A stretch of DNA of 64,000 bases from Hypoxylon rubiginosum (GCA_902806565.1 CADCXA010000025.1:248001-312000), one strand, 5' to 3'. Counted from the stretch's first letter, positions 35,282 through 48,439 are shown. Program-made: numbers and translations. Notes: generated by a model from the letters alone, not told the origin.

Positions 35282-36301
35282 ATGGCCACCAACAACGCTG
35301 CCTGGATCAAAGCGGCCAAGAGCCGCCCCTTCGTGGTCGAGCCCGCTCCCGTATGGACTCCCGAGGCTAACGAGATCCTCGTCAAGAACCACGCCGTCGC
35401 CATCAACCCCGTCGATGGCTCTCTCCAGGCCGCCGGCTGGTGGCCTCTGAACTACCCCACCGTGCTCGGCCAGGACGTTGCCGGCGTCGTCGCCGCCGTC
35501 GGCCCCGGCGTTACCCAGTTCAAGGTCGGCGACCGCGTCGTCGGCCACGCCGTCGGCATGGCCACCAAGCGCGACCAGGACAACGCCTTCCAGGAGTACA
35601 CCATCCTCCAGATCAACATGACCGCGCCCCTGCCCGACCACGTCGCCTTCGAGAAGGCCGCCGTGCTCCCGCTGGCCCTGTCGACCGCCGCCTGCGGCCT
35701 CTTCCAGGACTCCAACCTCAAGCTCCAGCTGCCCGCGGTCCCGCCCCGGGCGCCCACGGGCAAGACCGTGATCGTCTGGGGCGGCGCCTCCGCCGTCGGC
35801 AGCAACGCCATCCAGCTGCTCGTCAGCGCCGGCTACGAGGTCTTCGCCACGGCCTCCCCCAAGAACTTCGCGTACGCCAAGCGGCTCGGCGCCAGCCAGG
35901 TCTTCGACTACGCGAGCCCCACGGTCCAGGACGACCTTATTAAGGCCCTGAAGGGCAAGACGACGGGCGGCGCGCTGGACTGCATCGGCGGCGCGCCCCA
36001 GGGCGTCCTGCAGCAGGTGCTCGCCGCGTCCGAGGGCGACAAGGGCATCTCGTCGACGAAGCGCGGCTGGCCCGAGCCGCCGGCCGGCGTCCAGATGTAC
36101 TCCATCTTCGGCACCACGCTCAAGGACAACGCCGTCGGCAAGGCCATCTACAACGACTTCCTGCCGGCGGCGCTCGCGGCGGGCACCTTCGTCCCCGCGC
36201 CCGAGCCCGTCGTCGTCGGCAAGGGCGTCGGGAAGATCCAGGAGGCCGTCGACGTCGTCAACAAAGGCGTCTCGGCCGCCAAGATCGTCGTCACTTTGTG
36301 A
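35057..36301 (+). CDS. medium-chain (zinc-type) dehydrogenase/enoyl-reductase-like protein
   Basis: NAD(P)H-dependent medium-chain reductase of the ToxD/trans-enoylreductase-like branch. The core starts MATNNAAWIKAAKSRPF at 35282 (339 residues; AAAATGG context). It has the GroES-like segment AINPVDGSLQAAGWW, PTVLGQDVAGVV, then the nucleotide-binding VIVWGGASAVGSNAIQL and LDCIGGAPQG. Structural-zinc cysteines are absent, as in this branch. An ATG at 35057 in the same frame adds 75 residues rich in Ser, Thr, Gln and Arg with almost no acids (SQTFLRLGIRRQIRPKFL), which looks like a mitochondrial presequence; 414 residues in all. Family enzymes serve as trans enoylreductases of some HR-PKSs, but the HR-PKS here has its own intact ER. 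Confidence 0.85.
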   Translation: MTSHIHITSSLLSPSMQLSQTFLRLGIRRQIRPKFLSTSSLLTSNNSSIFTSSHTQTSPNSTQQQLRPFTHTRSKMATNNAAWIKAAKSRPFVVEPAPVWTPEANEILVKNHAVAINPVDGSLQAAGWWPLNYPTVLGQDVAGVVAAVGPGVTQFKVGDRVVGHAVGMATKRDQDNAFQEYTILQINMTAPLPDHVAFEKAAVLPLALSTAACGLFQDSNLKLQLPAVPPRAPTGKTVIVWGGASAVGSNAIQLLVSAGYEVFATASPKNFAYAKRLGASQVFDYASPTVQDDLIKALKGKTTGGALDCIGGAPQGVLQQVLAASEGDKGISSTKRGWPEPPAGVQMYSIFGTTLKDNAVGKAIYNDFLPAALAAGTFVPAPEPVVVGKGVGKIQEAVDVVNKGVSAAKIVVTL

Positions 36302-39293
36302 GGTGGGTCGAGTCGAGGTAATACCCCGCTGTGAGGTGGGGAGACCTACGGCGCGCAGCGAGAAGACGAAAGGGGGTTTGGAAATTATAGTCTTGCTAGT
36401 ATATACTTCACTACATGCCGCACCATACGACCGGGATAGTCCGTGTCGGTAGTAGTTTTTCCTTTGTACTTTGGATCTAGCTACGATAAAAGTTGGACAG
36501 ATACAGGATAACATGAATAAATTTTAAAACCTGACACAGTATTCCTGATGTGCTTAGTGTCTGGCGACCTGCGTCTCGTAGCTCTTCAACATCGTTGATC
36601 TCGTACCCAGGTCCCAGCGTGCAAGGGGTACCTGGGCTTGGGCATGTCATGCAGTTTACCTTCGATGAATACGGTCAAGTCGTTCACCTAGCTTCGGCAA
36701 AAGTCCGCCAGGGATAGATTGGTAGTAGAGAAGACCCCTTATCTGGACTACTATGCCTGGCTACTATACTAAGAGGTATGGGCAAAAGATCTAGGTCCTC
36801 GATAGCTCGAGGAGTTACTGATATCCGGGGAGTCGACGGAAATTCCACGCCGTGGGGTCGTAGGCATCCGTCGGTATCTGACTAACGGGGGGAAGCATCT
36901 GCCGCATGATGATGATGAGGCTCCTATCTCTTACTTGGGTTGGGGGGGAAACACGGCGAAACCCACGCCGTAGTTCTGCAGAATACCAAGATTCTAGAGA
37001 CGCCATCGTGTTCGGGTCTTGCCGTATGATAGAGCTCCCTTTAGAATGCCTAGCCACCTAATGTAGGTTAGCACAGATCAACATTCGCCCGGCTTCAATG
37101 ATAACTCGCGTAACTTCTACCGACCCCCAAGGGTTGTGGAGAATCGACCCCTATCCCTTAACCTCCCACCCCACCCCCTGTTTTGGCGCGGAGTTAAAAC
37201 TACGGAATAAAAGTGGATTCGGCCGAGGGTTCGACGGATGGCTCGAGTGGTCTAGCGTGAAGACGAGCACTGCCGGATTTAGCCCAAGACCCAATCCCAG
37301 GTTTCCCAATCCGGTAACTGGACTTTTGTACATAGGCGGGCCTCTAGCAAGCCCACATGGCCCAGGACCACCAATGTGTCTTCACAGGTAGCGTGACAAA
37401 AGTTGAACATGTGCTCGAATGCTGCGTGTATGTTCGTTCGCTGCTGCAAGAGTTTGCTTCGACAGGGGTCTGGGGGTTTGTTAGCGGGGGCTCCCGTTAT
37501 TGAGACTTGTTGAGACTTGACAAGTCGACAAGTCGCATTCGCGAGACGCGGGCAATCTGGTTCTTACGAGATCTAGCCTCCGCCGACAGCCAGCTCGTAC
37601 GCTCGTACGATTAATATCAAACTTGTCAAACTTGATTTAGAGTTGTATCACCACATCAATAGCGGTGAAGCTAGGCGTCTGAGAGTCTGTGAAATCGGGA
37701 TTTGTGGCTGACTAGCTGAGTCATGCCGTGTGTACCTATGCTGATATACTATTATGGCGCAAGCACCAGTTCTTGGGGCGTCGAGTGTTCTACCTTGCCG
37801 TTACCCGTGTGTATGTCTTGCTCTGTATTACGTGCCTACTACCTAAGTATAGGGGGATAATCGGATAATCGGATAGGCTGTATGTGCTGGTAAGAAAGCC
37901 TCATACATTGCAAGCAAGTACAGTACCTACGTATGTACCTAAGCACCTAGGTTGATACAAATCCGTAACTCCACACATCATCTTCCGAGCCGTACGGCGG
38001 AGACCGAGATATCAAATCCGAGATGCGTGGGATTCGGCCAGGCATATATAGTGTTTAATCCTATCCTGTTCAGCTCTGTCAACCTTTCTGACCTTAGCGA
38101 ATGTGATGTATTCGGTCAGATCGATTGGTGGCGTATCGGTGGATGACAGATGTTAGTGGGGGTGGGGGGGAAAGCTTCAGGGCTTCAGGGTTCGCGGGAG
38201 TGGTTTGGGCGTCGTGTGGGGACATATATGGGCCGTTTTGTGGGGTCGATCTGACAAAGGACCACGACAATCAGGGTCTTTTTAATCGTACCCCCTTACC
38301 CATGCCCTCCCCCTGGGAGTGGCTTGGGAGTGGCCTTGGAGTGGGGAAGTTCACCATTTCCCATCCCCCCTGTCGGATTGATCCCTACATCACACGCCTT
38401 AGGGCCAAATCCGAGAAAATAAGCTTTCGGAGCCCCGAGCACTTAACAGTCGTCTTTGTGGCTTGCGCCGTTGCCGCACACCACACCGGCCCGTACAATA
38501 AGCTTATTTTCTTATTCTTTTTGCTAGGGGAAGAATAGCACCTCTTTGGCCTCTCTGCCCTCCACACCCCTCCAACCCTTCCAACCCCTCACCTTGAAGG
38601 ATGGTCTAGAATGTATGTGGTCTAGAGTGTTATTTAGTCTTACCTTCAAAGCCACGTGCGTCCCCAGTGGCTAATATATGCCCATCTGTTTGCTTGAATT
38701 GAGATACCGAGTTCTTCTCCCCTCTTGCTATCACGATGTATCAAGACGTGATTGATGTAATACGGCTCATCCTCAGAATTGCCCAGTAGAGGAACATTGC
38801 CGAATCCTCACGAATGCTAGTCTATGTCACTGAGGTTGCGATGAAATGTCATAGTTCGACATGATGAGGTGTCACTATTACTTATTGTCTCAATGTCTCA
38901 CCTGTGATTAAGTTACAACGAAGCGTGGAGAATTGGACTGTATATGCAGTGTTACTTTGTGTTTCTTGCTCGGTGCCCTAAAAACAACATGAAGCCATGT
39001 GGCAGGGGACAGGGTTTATAAGAAAAGCGACGATCATTCTTAGCCCTGTAATCAGACCTGGAGTCTATGTGGACCCGTCGCTATAACCTGAGATACGGTT
39101 GAATAAGCATGTGAAACGTCATTGTAATACCTCGTGTAAGATGATCGATTCATGTGTGAGAATTACTGATTGCGGATCTCTGACTGGTGGGAAGTAGGCG
39201 TGTAGTAAGATTACACAAGCAAGATTTGCCGCAATCGTGATCTACTGATCTAGTTACATGAACAAGACGAGATATAACGAACTCACAAGGGTT

Positions 39294-39321
39294 TGCAGAC
39301 TGCAGACTGCAGACTGCAAGC
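39294..39321. repeat. short tandem repeat, 7-bp unit
   Basis: TGCAGAC three times in a row, followed by the one-base variant TGCAAGC. Confidence 0.8.
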
Positions 39322-41253
39322 TGCCTAGCTGCTTAGATGGGTGAGAGCATGCTTGCCGCAGGGACCTTTAGAAGACGCTTGACCAGACTATGGACCCCAT
39401 TCAAGTAACTTATAACGAAAGCAAGGGTATAAGACTAAGTATGTACCTAGGTAAATAATGATGGACTGCCGGATTATTCTATATCAGCGCCACCTAGTGC
39501 TAGCTCGTGTAAGCTCCCCCTTGCAAGTAACGCGTGTAATATTATATCTGTATTATATCTGGGTACCTAGGAGGTAGGCAACCCATGCTGTCACGGAAGA
39601 ATTCTACGTGTATTATGTAACGTAGTTCTCAAAAAAAAAAAAAACGCTTACTTTAGAAGCGGATAATTAGTATTAATATCATGGATACCCCTAATCGGGG
39701 ATCTTGTCAAGCTGCATTAGCTGCTTATGTGATCCAATTATATAGCGACTTGTTAGTCGTGGGGGAATCTCCAGGTATATGTGGCGCTCTCGGAAGTAGG
39801 AGAAATTCAAGCATTGACCAGATCTCTTAGTGTCTCTTGATATCTCTTAAGTGAGTAGCCAAACTGCCGAGTACCTTTCAAACTCGAAGATATCAAGGGC
39901 CAATTGCACCCCACGCTAAGCGACATGCAGGGCTGATCCCGGACCAGTTGCACCATGGCCACGGCTGGTACCGAAGTTAGGGTCGGTCTATCGTGTCTTA
40001 CATAACAACGTCGAGACAATACACTTACATATGACCGCATCGAAACAGAGAGGTTGCCATATGCGAGGAAAAAGGATTGAGAAAAAATTGGAAAAAAATA
40101 GAAAAAGGGGGAGAAATGATACCTAGAGATTGCCATTTCATGGTTATGGTATTTCCATTTCCATACCTGACATACAGAGCAATTATCAGGTAGACATGAA
40201 GTCATAGCTGCCTCGTTGCTTGGATGATCTAGTACTCGTATTCGGCATATCGTTAAGGTTAGAGTCGGGATTACCTAAAATGCCGTCTGCCCGAAACTAT
40301 TCAGCATCGACGGTCCCGAATGAAGATATGGTCCTCTTCCTAACCTTAGCCTGTCTGCTTTGTTTATCAAAGTCCGTTGCTACGGAGCAAAGATATACAC
40401 CTCAGTGGCAGTCGGCGCTAGACTTATTATAACGCGCTGTAGCCGGCGGGGAAGAACTCCATCCTAGGCGCGTACCCGTAGACTGAGGTCGGGGTGTCAT
40501 TACGTGATGCCGAGATGCATTGTACTACCTATTCTCTCGAAGTGCCGCCCCGCGGCACCTCCTACTAGGGTAACATCGCACCCCTCAGATCCCGTAAAAA
40601 ACAATAGACCATGTATGCCTACTCGATTCGCACCTATCTACCCTTAGCAGGAAGCAACGTGGTTATACCAAATCCATAGCGAAGACTTAGCGCAGTTGTG
40701 ATAACAGGTGTTGTAGAGGGAGGATGTAAACCTGGCGGTTGATGATTCCGTAGGTACCTCGCGCTCCGGATCAAATCGGGAAGGGCAGATATGGTGTGGA
40801 TGTAGATGTGGATCAGGACCAAGGTTGAGCGTCGAGATGTTGATGTTGAGATATTCCGGCGAGAGACCCAATAGAGGAGAAAGTGTAATGTTAAGCCCAC
40901 TCGTTATGGCTTTAACCAGTATCTCGAATCTTGCTTACATACCTACCTAGGTATTAGCATACTCTGCTTTGGTAAATAATGGTATAGCTTTACAGAGGCG
41001 TGGGGGAGGTGATTAGGTAACCTTGGCTTTCAGCACCGACATTTTCACCGCGATCATCAATTTTGTCTATTTCTCACTTCTACTAGACTCAGCTAAAGTT
41101 AGCGAAAAGTGCATGGCTGCCCCTACTGATCGACATCGCCCTATGGCTCATTCTGCCCTACGAAGCTAATAGACGCAGCCTAATTGGCGCGCGCTCGAAC
41201 AATTAGGGCCTTCTGTCGAGGTATGGAGACGCCATACGCAGCAACCTCATATA

Positions 41254-41290
41254 ATCAGTACGATCAGTACGATCAGTACGAATCAGTACG
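41254..41290. repeat. short tandem repeat, 9-bp unit
   Basis: ATCAGTACG three times without gaps (41254-41280), one inserted A, then a fourth copy at 41282-41290 and a decayed fifth. Confidence 0.85.
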
Positions 41291-42565
41291 AACCAGTGCG
41301 AGCGATATGTCCTCTCGGCCCGCTTACGTGTCACACATCCACATTCACATTCACTGGCGTCAGATAAGTTGGAGATAATCATGACTCCAGAGCCTCAGAT
41401 TCCGAAGGCCATCGGACTCCACATGAGCATGAGCAGCACGAAATATGCGACTAGGATTGAGAGTCTCCGTTATCAAATTACATGCAGCCTGGTACTAATT
41501 GGTCGTGATGGAAATCCTTAACCAGTCCTGGACCTAAAACAGACTACGTCGATGCTTACCTGCCTAGGTAGGTAAGTCTCGTGTATACTAGGCATAGGCT
41601 ACCTAACCTGTAAGGTACAGTACATTGCGAAGGAGGCCAGACCCGGCGTGCCCTCATATAGTGCCCCCAGTATATTCGTGGTCTGGGTGGGTGATGAGTA
41701 TCTGACCTTTCTGTACCTGTGCTGACTCACTTTAGCCCTCTAAGACGGCATGCAAATAGCCCGTCTTATACGATTCTCACCCTACCGATTGGCAGCATCC
41801 CCTCCTTTTTGTCCCACTGTCCCATCCACAGAGGCGACCGTACACGTGACCATTAACATAGGCGTATCAATATCAGGCTATCTCCCATTCACATATTTTG
41901 CCCATTCACCCTTGCGGGCAGCACATGGTAGCGTAGCATAGCATGAGCCTTCGAGATCAGGGTTATACTTCTCAAAGTTGCTTTGCATCTCCGAACCCCT
42001 AGAAGTCCCGACGTTCGGTTAACACGCTTGCTACGTAGCAGCTTGCCCGTTTGAACTGCATCTGCGATCCCTTGGCCGATCACTTAGCTTAAGTGGTAGA
42101 AAGTAGGTAGCCTAGCTAGGGACGCGATCCTGCGAAGCTTAACCGTCAGCCATCCGCTACCCTGCCCCAGTCAGACAGACCCTTGGTCAGCAAGCCCCCT
42201 GAAACCACATGTCCAGCCCAATCAGAACCAAATATAAAAGCTACCAAGAGTATACAAGTAGGACTCGATGTAGCCTATGTATATTATCTACGAATGATGC
42301 CTCGCAGTTTAGTCAACAGCAGGTACGGCTACAAGTAAGCCTAGGTAGGTACTGGATCTCTCAGCAGCCTCTCTTGGTAGCGTCGTCATACCAGTAGATA
42401 TATCCTAGCTTCTCACTGCTGCCGTTTCTTCTTCTCGTCTGGGCGCTCGTCAGCCGAGGGAAACATCTATAAACTTCCGCACCCCGGAGCCTTTGCTAGC
42501 ATTGACTAAGTCTAGTTGACTAAAAAGCCAAGCAAGCAAGTGAGCTCCGTCCCAAGTCGAGAAAG

Positions 42566-44866
42566 ATGCCTCAGTCAGTGGACTTAAGTGTCAAGTCGTC
42601 GACACCACCGGCACGACAGAATCCAGGTGCAGGTATGCCAAACTAGTTCCTAGCTACCCTTTAATACCGAAACGAGCTGGACTGACGACGCATGTACGGA
42701 ATCGTCGGGTCCCCTCAGAGTTCACATGTACCCTCAGAAGTACGAGTGAAACCTGAGGGTGATCGACCCGGCATACCCGTACATCTTACAATAGGTGAGT
42801 TATGACAATCGCCTCCGAGACATTTGTCACATGTCGCTAACACAATTCATATAAACAGCTTGCGAAGAATGCCGTCGTCGTAAAGTTCGCTGCGATCGGC
42901 AACAGCCTTCATGCGGCCTCTGCCTGTCATCCGGCGTACAATGCCAGGTTACTACACCCCGCCCTCCTCGCGGCCCCAAACGAGGTTATTTAAAAGCGTT
43001 GCAAGCTCGTATTGGTATGTCATATCTTAATTAACATCTTGCTCATCTGCCAGAAAAGGAGGTGTGAATAGTTTTGGACTATGCTGATATTGTCACGCTT
43101 CACTAGCTACACTCGAAGGAACCTTGCTCCAACAGCAACAGCAGCAACATCAACATCAAAATGGCAACACTTCTACGATAACTATTGCTCCCGAGGACAC
43201 CACAATCGAGGGCCTCACATTTAACAGCGACCATCACCCATTAACATGGGATTTCCCGATCACGGCCGATGACGAGCCATCACTCCACGAGCTATGCCAG
43301 GGTACGGCGCCAGGCACCGCATCAGGCACCTCGTCGTTAGATGGGGGCTCGGTTCACGCCTCAACTTCTCCCATACAGGGGTTCCAGACACCAAGCGACG
43401 GAGTGGGCTTCGCGGACGCGATGTTAGACCGAAAGATGTCAGAAATGTCAGACGGGTTGGATGGGATCAACATATCAAACCTGATGCAAGCAGATTTGTA
43501 AGTACACCCGCTCATTTCTCTACTTCCCCATAGTGCTCGCCTAACCTTACATAGAGATCAGCTCTACTTTGATAGAGTGCACAGCTTCGCGCCTGTTCTA
43601 CATCAGCGGCGATATTTCTCGTGGGCGCGCAATATGGCTAAGACGGAGGCCCAGTCATGTCTACGCTATGCGATGTGGACGCTGGCTGCATCAGTGTCGG
43701 CGCATTACCAGAACATCGGCGACTCCCTATACCGGTACACCCGTCGGGCACTCGAAGGCCTCGACTCGAAATGTATGGGTCTTACGATGACCGAGATGGA
43801 ACAAGTTCAAGCCTGGCTCCTCCTCGCAATCCATGAGTTCATGTGTGTCGACTTTAGCAGAGGATGGGTGTCGGCCGGCCGCGCGTTTCGTCTAATCCAA
43901 CTCAACTGGCTTCAATACTCGGATGGAGCGGACGTCAGCCTGGCTCAGACGGATTGGGTCGATACCGAGCAAAAACGGAGAACATTCTGGCTGGCTTACT
44001 GTTTGGATCGGTTCATTAGTGTCCGAAATAATTCCCCATTGACATTTAGCGAACAGGTAATGGTACACAAGCTTCTTCCGCTATCTAGGGTGGATTTAGT
44101 GCTGACTTGGAATCCTCTTGACTAGAACACGATCCGTCTGCCGGCACCGGAAATAGAATTTCAGAACGAGCAGCCCACATTAACTGGATTCCTTTCGGAA
44201 GCCATCACGGCGAGAGACGCCATCGTTACGTCGACATTTACGGAATGCATCGTCGTAGCGACCATCATCGGCCGTGCTCTAACGCATAGGCAGCAGTCCA
44301 TGGTGGACAACATCTACCTTAACGAGTCGCAGGACTTCTGGGAACGACACGAGTGGATCAACGGGATCCTGATTCAACGGATGGACGTATTCTCGCTTAA
44401 TTACCCTACCGCGGCGCAGGAAGCGGATCCGATGCTGCTCTTCATCAGCATGATGTGGCGGACGTCGGTTCTCTACATGTACCAGCTCATGAAATCCGTG
44501 ATACACCCCGCGGAGGACAAGAGATCGGTCTTGGCTGAATGCACGAGGCAATCGACGATAGCGGCCAAGGAAATCGTAAGCTTGACCAACAAGTTGTCGC
44601 AATTAAATTCCTTCAAAGTGAGTCCTACACTGCTACCCATCGCCTGTAGCCTGTAGCCTGCAGTATCAGCTAAGCGCTAACCGGTGCTTTGCATCCAGGT
44701 GCATCCTCTTACACCGATACCGTTATCACTCTGTGCCGAGTTCTTCGTCTCCTACCACGAGCTCGGCGACACATACAGCAAGCAGCTCCAAGACATCACG
44801 GAGGCGATGCACGGTTTAATGAGTTTTAGCAACCTCGGACCAGGACTAGGTGCCTACTCGAGATAA
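42566..44866 (+). CDS. Zn2Cys6 fungal-specific transcription factor
   Basis: DNA-binding regulator. Seven exons: 42566-42632, 42738-42794, 42859-43014, 43107-43497, 43555-44056, 44126-44617, 44699-44866; all junctions keep frame; 610 residues. The zinc cluster lies in exon 3 with the ideal spacing C-x2-C-x6-C-x6-C-x2-C-x6-C ([13 protein letters not shown] ... [11 protein letters not shown]). A coiled linker follows, with a CAA/CAG-coded Gln/His run ([12 protein letters not shown]). The middle-homology (fungal_trans) domain starts [20 protein letters not shown] and includes [12 protein letters not shown] and [18 protein letters not shown]. An alternative start at 42692 ([11 protein letters not shown]) avoids the first intron and gives 603 residues. 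It lies about 11.8 kb from the NR-PKS and could regulate that locus, but this is unproven. Confidence 0.88.
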
Positions 44867-46056
44867 TTGCGGGATACGTTTTTTTGTCAGATCATGTATT
44901 ACAATACCACCTACGTTGCACCAACTGTATAATGGGTCATGGATGTTCACAGTGGGATTTTCTTCTGGGATTGGATTCCGTCATCATTGAAAGAAAGAAA
45001 AAATGTGTTTTTTTATTATTAAAGTCGGTCAGCTTCAACAGCCTCGATTGTTGACTGTTCATGCATGGTGTTTTCAAAGGAATGGCGGGGAGGGGGGGTT
45101 TGGGGGCGTTGGGAGCGATAGCGGATTATTACCGCCGCGGAACACAACATGAGATTTGGGATCACGAACTGTATGCAGAAGATGACCACATAAGCTACCC
45201 AGGTAGAGTAGAGAGAGACAGAGAGTCCCAAAGACCGAAAAAGAAAAAGAGACAACATGAGAGGAAACGAAACATACAGAAGAGAGCTTCTTTCGAATTT
45301 CCTACTTTGGCAGGTGATATTTTTTACCCCTTTCCTCCTAACTGCCCCTAGTCTCGCCAGTTCCTCAACCTCGTGCTAGACTGGGATCTTTTGGTAGGAA
45401 CAAGAACCTGGTCCGACAGGGACGTCTCATTAAGCTTCTTTTCTCTTCGCCACAGTACCTCTCTGTTCATAGTCCAGACGCCCAGATGTCCCAGATGTCC
45501 AGATTATCGCCGTTACATCTAAAGACACATCCCACGAAAAAGAGAAATCTTCCATGTGGGCCCCCTGTAGATCGAACCTCACTCGCTTCGAAGTTCATGA
45601 CTGATCATATTTTTTTTTCCTTCCATCCTATTCGTAAAATTACCACCTTGAATCCTTCTGTCTTTTATTTTCCCATTAGTAATTTCACGCCGGTCCAATG
45701 GCGCAAAATATTCGCTTCCCTTTTTTTCACTGCCGTCGCTACCTGCCGTCGTCCCGGCCAGTACGTAGGCGGCTGATAGTTTGACCTCGGAATACACTCC
45801 CCCAATCGCGGGATCCATGATCTGCGGTAGCAGTGCCGAATTCCCAATTGCTTCACGTACATGATCGGGATTCGTCTACTGCTACGTAGTGCCCACTGGC
45901 CACGAGACGTCCAAATCGTTTGGGAAATTAGCAGGTTAGGTCTAGGTATGTAAGTACCTAAGGTATACGGCCGTTTCAGGCCAACACCGGGGACATTCCT
46001 ATTGCTTGGTATATTCCTTTTCCGCGGGTTTCTAACGATTTATCTACTTCATCTTA

Positions 46057-46084
46057 CCCCCCCCCCCCCCCCCCCCCCCCCCCC
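46057..46084. repeat. poly-C homopolymer of 28 bases
   Basis: An unbroken run of 28 C on the plus strand, followed by TTCTCTTCC. It can form G-quadruplex or i-motif structures, and its exact length may be uncertain because sequencing of such runs is error-prone. Confidence 0.95.
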
Positions 46085-48439
46085 TTCTCTTCCTTTGTCA
46101 TGTCTTCCTACGATGGAAATGCCCCGGGTATATACAAGTAAGGAATAAACATAAAAAGAAGAAGATCTGCCCATTTCTCCCCTATTCTGCTGCTGACGCT
46201 GACGCCGCTGCTCTGCCGCGAATTGCTTGCATCTTTGGGGAAATACCGCAGGATCCTTCAAGCTCGCGGCCTGCTTCCTTCGATGACACGGCGCCGAGGC
46301 GGGTTCGCGCTAGCGGGTGCTGCTATACCTGACGTCTTCTCCAACTCCTTTCAAAGATCTGCTAACCCCCCCTAGGTCACACCGTGTAGGCAGCTAAGTA
46401 CCTAATGTAGCCAAAACAACAATAGTACCTAAAAAGATGTTGTATCGACTAGCGTGCAAGGCGTTTTTTGGCCTACTAGTAGAAGGAGTAGAAAGGAACG
46501 GGCAGAGATCGGCGGGCGCATTCGCCGTGTTGGCTTAGACTGTTGGACGGTATATCTTAGCTGGGCCCCGAACCGGGGATCGTTTTCCGACCAAACGCTA
46601 TAGCTTATCAGCATGTAGCTTATACAGGCGCAGATGGGGCGTTGAGATTAGATTCCTAGCGGCCGTGCCACGCTAACTTGACGTGACACGACAGCTACGG
46701 TTAGGGCTTTTTAACCTTAAGTTTTGGGGATTTGGGGGGGACAAAAGAGAGGGGGAGCGCCAAGGCTCCAGGGCTCTGGACCCTTAGACACCTGCAAGGA
46801 GATAAAGTCCCGTACGTGAACCCCGTCCCTGATAAACAGGGCTATTTGTTTTGCGTGAAATCGTCGAATCGCTAACTTCGAGAGCTGGGGTTTCTGTCGT
46901 CTATTGCCACAACTCAATTCACACTGTACCGAGCTTCGACACGATTCGTACGACATGGTGGCGGAACAATAAGGCGCCTTAGCCTCGTAACCTCATGTTT
47001 CTGATGTTACAGAACGTGGCTTGAAGGAACGAGAAAGTCGCACGATGCAAGCATCTTTCGTTGGCAAGGGGAGGTAATAAACCTCACATTCTAGACGAAT
47101 GGCTACACTGTGTTACAACGTAAGAAGCCAATCGATCCGGAACACGGACATACGGATCGCTTGGTGGACGCCGTAGAGCCTCAATTGGGCCACTCGTTTG
47201 CTATTCACCGCTATACCTTGACCATCACCGTCGACTCGGGTTGCGTTACTTGCGGCCTAGATCTTTCGATGTTACGTTCGGCGATTACCTGAGACCCTGA
47301 GGGCTCGAGACCTTAGACTTACGACCGGTCACCTGGCCGTTTTTCTTGATATATTTTATTCCTACATATGTTGTGACAGCATCGGTTTGCATTGGACAAC
47401 ACCCCGTCATGATAGGCTACCTGTTACACAAGAAAGTATTTTCTATAGTTGTAGTCGCGTCCTGCTTACTTGGCGATATTCACACCGCTTCGTTTCGTGG
47501 AGGTAGCTTGTATGGACAAGACAGAGGAATTTTAATTAAAAAAATAACAAGGTAATACTAAGAGGAATTCCCAGCCGCTTCTGCAGTCAGTTTGGTTCGC
47601 GATGCACGACAGGTCAGACGAGGGATGAGACGTGACAGCGTCGGGCGAGTTTTGGGTGTGTGGCGTTATTCACCGATTGGAATTACCTGTCACCTCTCTC
47701 TTTTCCTCCCTTTTCCCTACATATAGCGAATTTTTCTTGGCGTCGAAGAAGAAAACAGGCATAGCCAAAGCCTTGTTCACCGAGCCCTGCGTCGAAATAT
47801 GTCACTAAGGCCATGCAGGTGCAGGACTTTGGTCAGAAACCGAGCCATCTAGCCTTGGTTCAGTACACCTACAACTATGTATCACATCAATTCCGTATAT
47901 AGTGATACGTAACGAATATAATAGAAGGATCGGTCCATATACGGCAAAGAATACAGCGACCCTATGTCATACCTGAGCTTTTTTTCTTGGGTCGCCTCCC
48001 CCATGACCCCGATTGGACCGGTTTACGCAAAGACGGCAGATATAAAAAGCTGACCCGGAGAACGGCTTTGGCATTTTCCCACACCTCGTTAGGTAAGGAA
48101 TCTGGAGAAAAAAGCCACGTGGGGGGAGGTTCGGGGAAGGGAGATAAGCATGGAGAATGGAGATGCTGGTAAAAGAGGTATGTTTCGTATAGGGTTTGTA
48201 TTATTTATACAATTTACAAGTATATGCTATTACCTGCTATTACCCTCTTAGTAACACAACGCCAAGATATTACAAGGCCACCCCCTAGGCGGCATAATAG
48301 CCCGGAGTTTCCAGAAGCCTCACCCTCACCTTTATATCTAAATGCCTTTATTTATAAGCTCGCGCGTGTCGGCGGAGGACGAATTTTTTACTTCTTAGCT
48401 TGCTTTGTTTACTTTTATTATAAAAAATCCGCTTTTTAC

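Larger units (their letters stand above)
36302..42565. other. 6.3-kb gene-free region
   Basis: No supported gene on either strand. It contains two short tandem repeats (39294-39321 and 41254-41290, listed separately), a poly-A run near 39630-39644, and TACCTAGGTA at 39444-39453 and 40944-40953 with several one-off variants. ORFs of up to 137 codons (38125-38538) have no protein-like features. It may contain genes broken into short exons that I could not reconstruct. Confidence 0.35.

Noticed and set aside
35174..36514. 446-codon open frame on the minus strand
   Set aside because: It lies antisense to the medium-chain reductase, whose C/G-ending codons remove stops on the other strand; the product is a repetitive Gly/Asp/Arg/Leu string.
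38125..38538. 137-codon plus-strand ORF
   Set aside because: Gly- and Pro-rich start and hydrophobic end without any domain, splice context or neighbour to support it.
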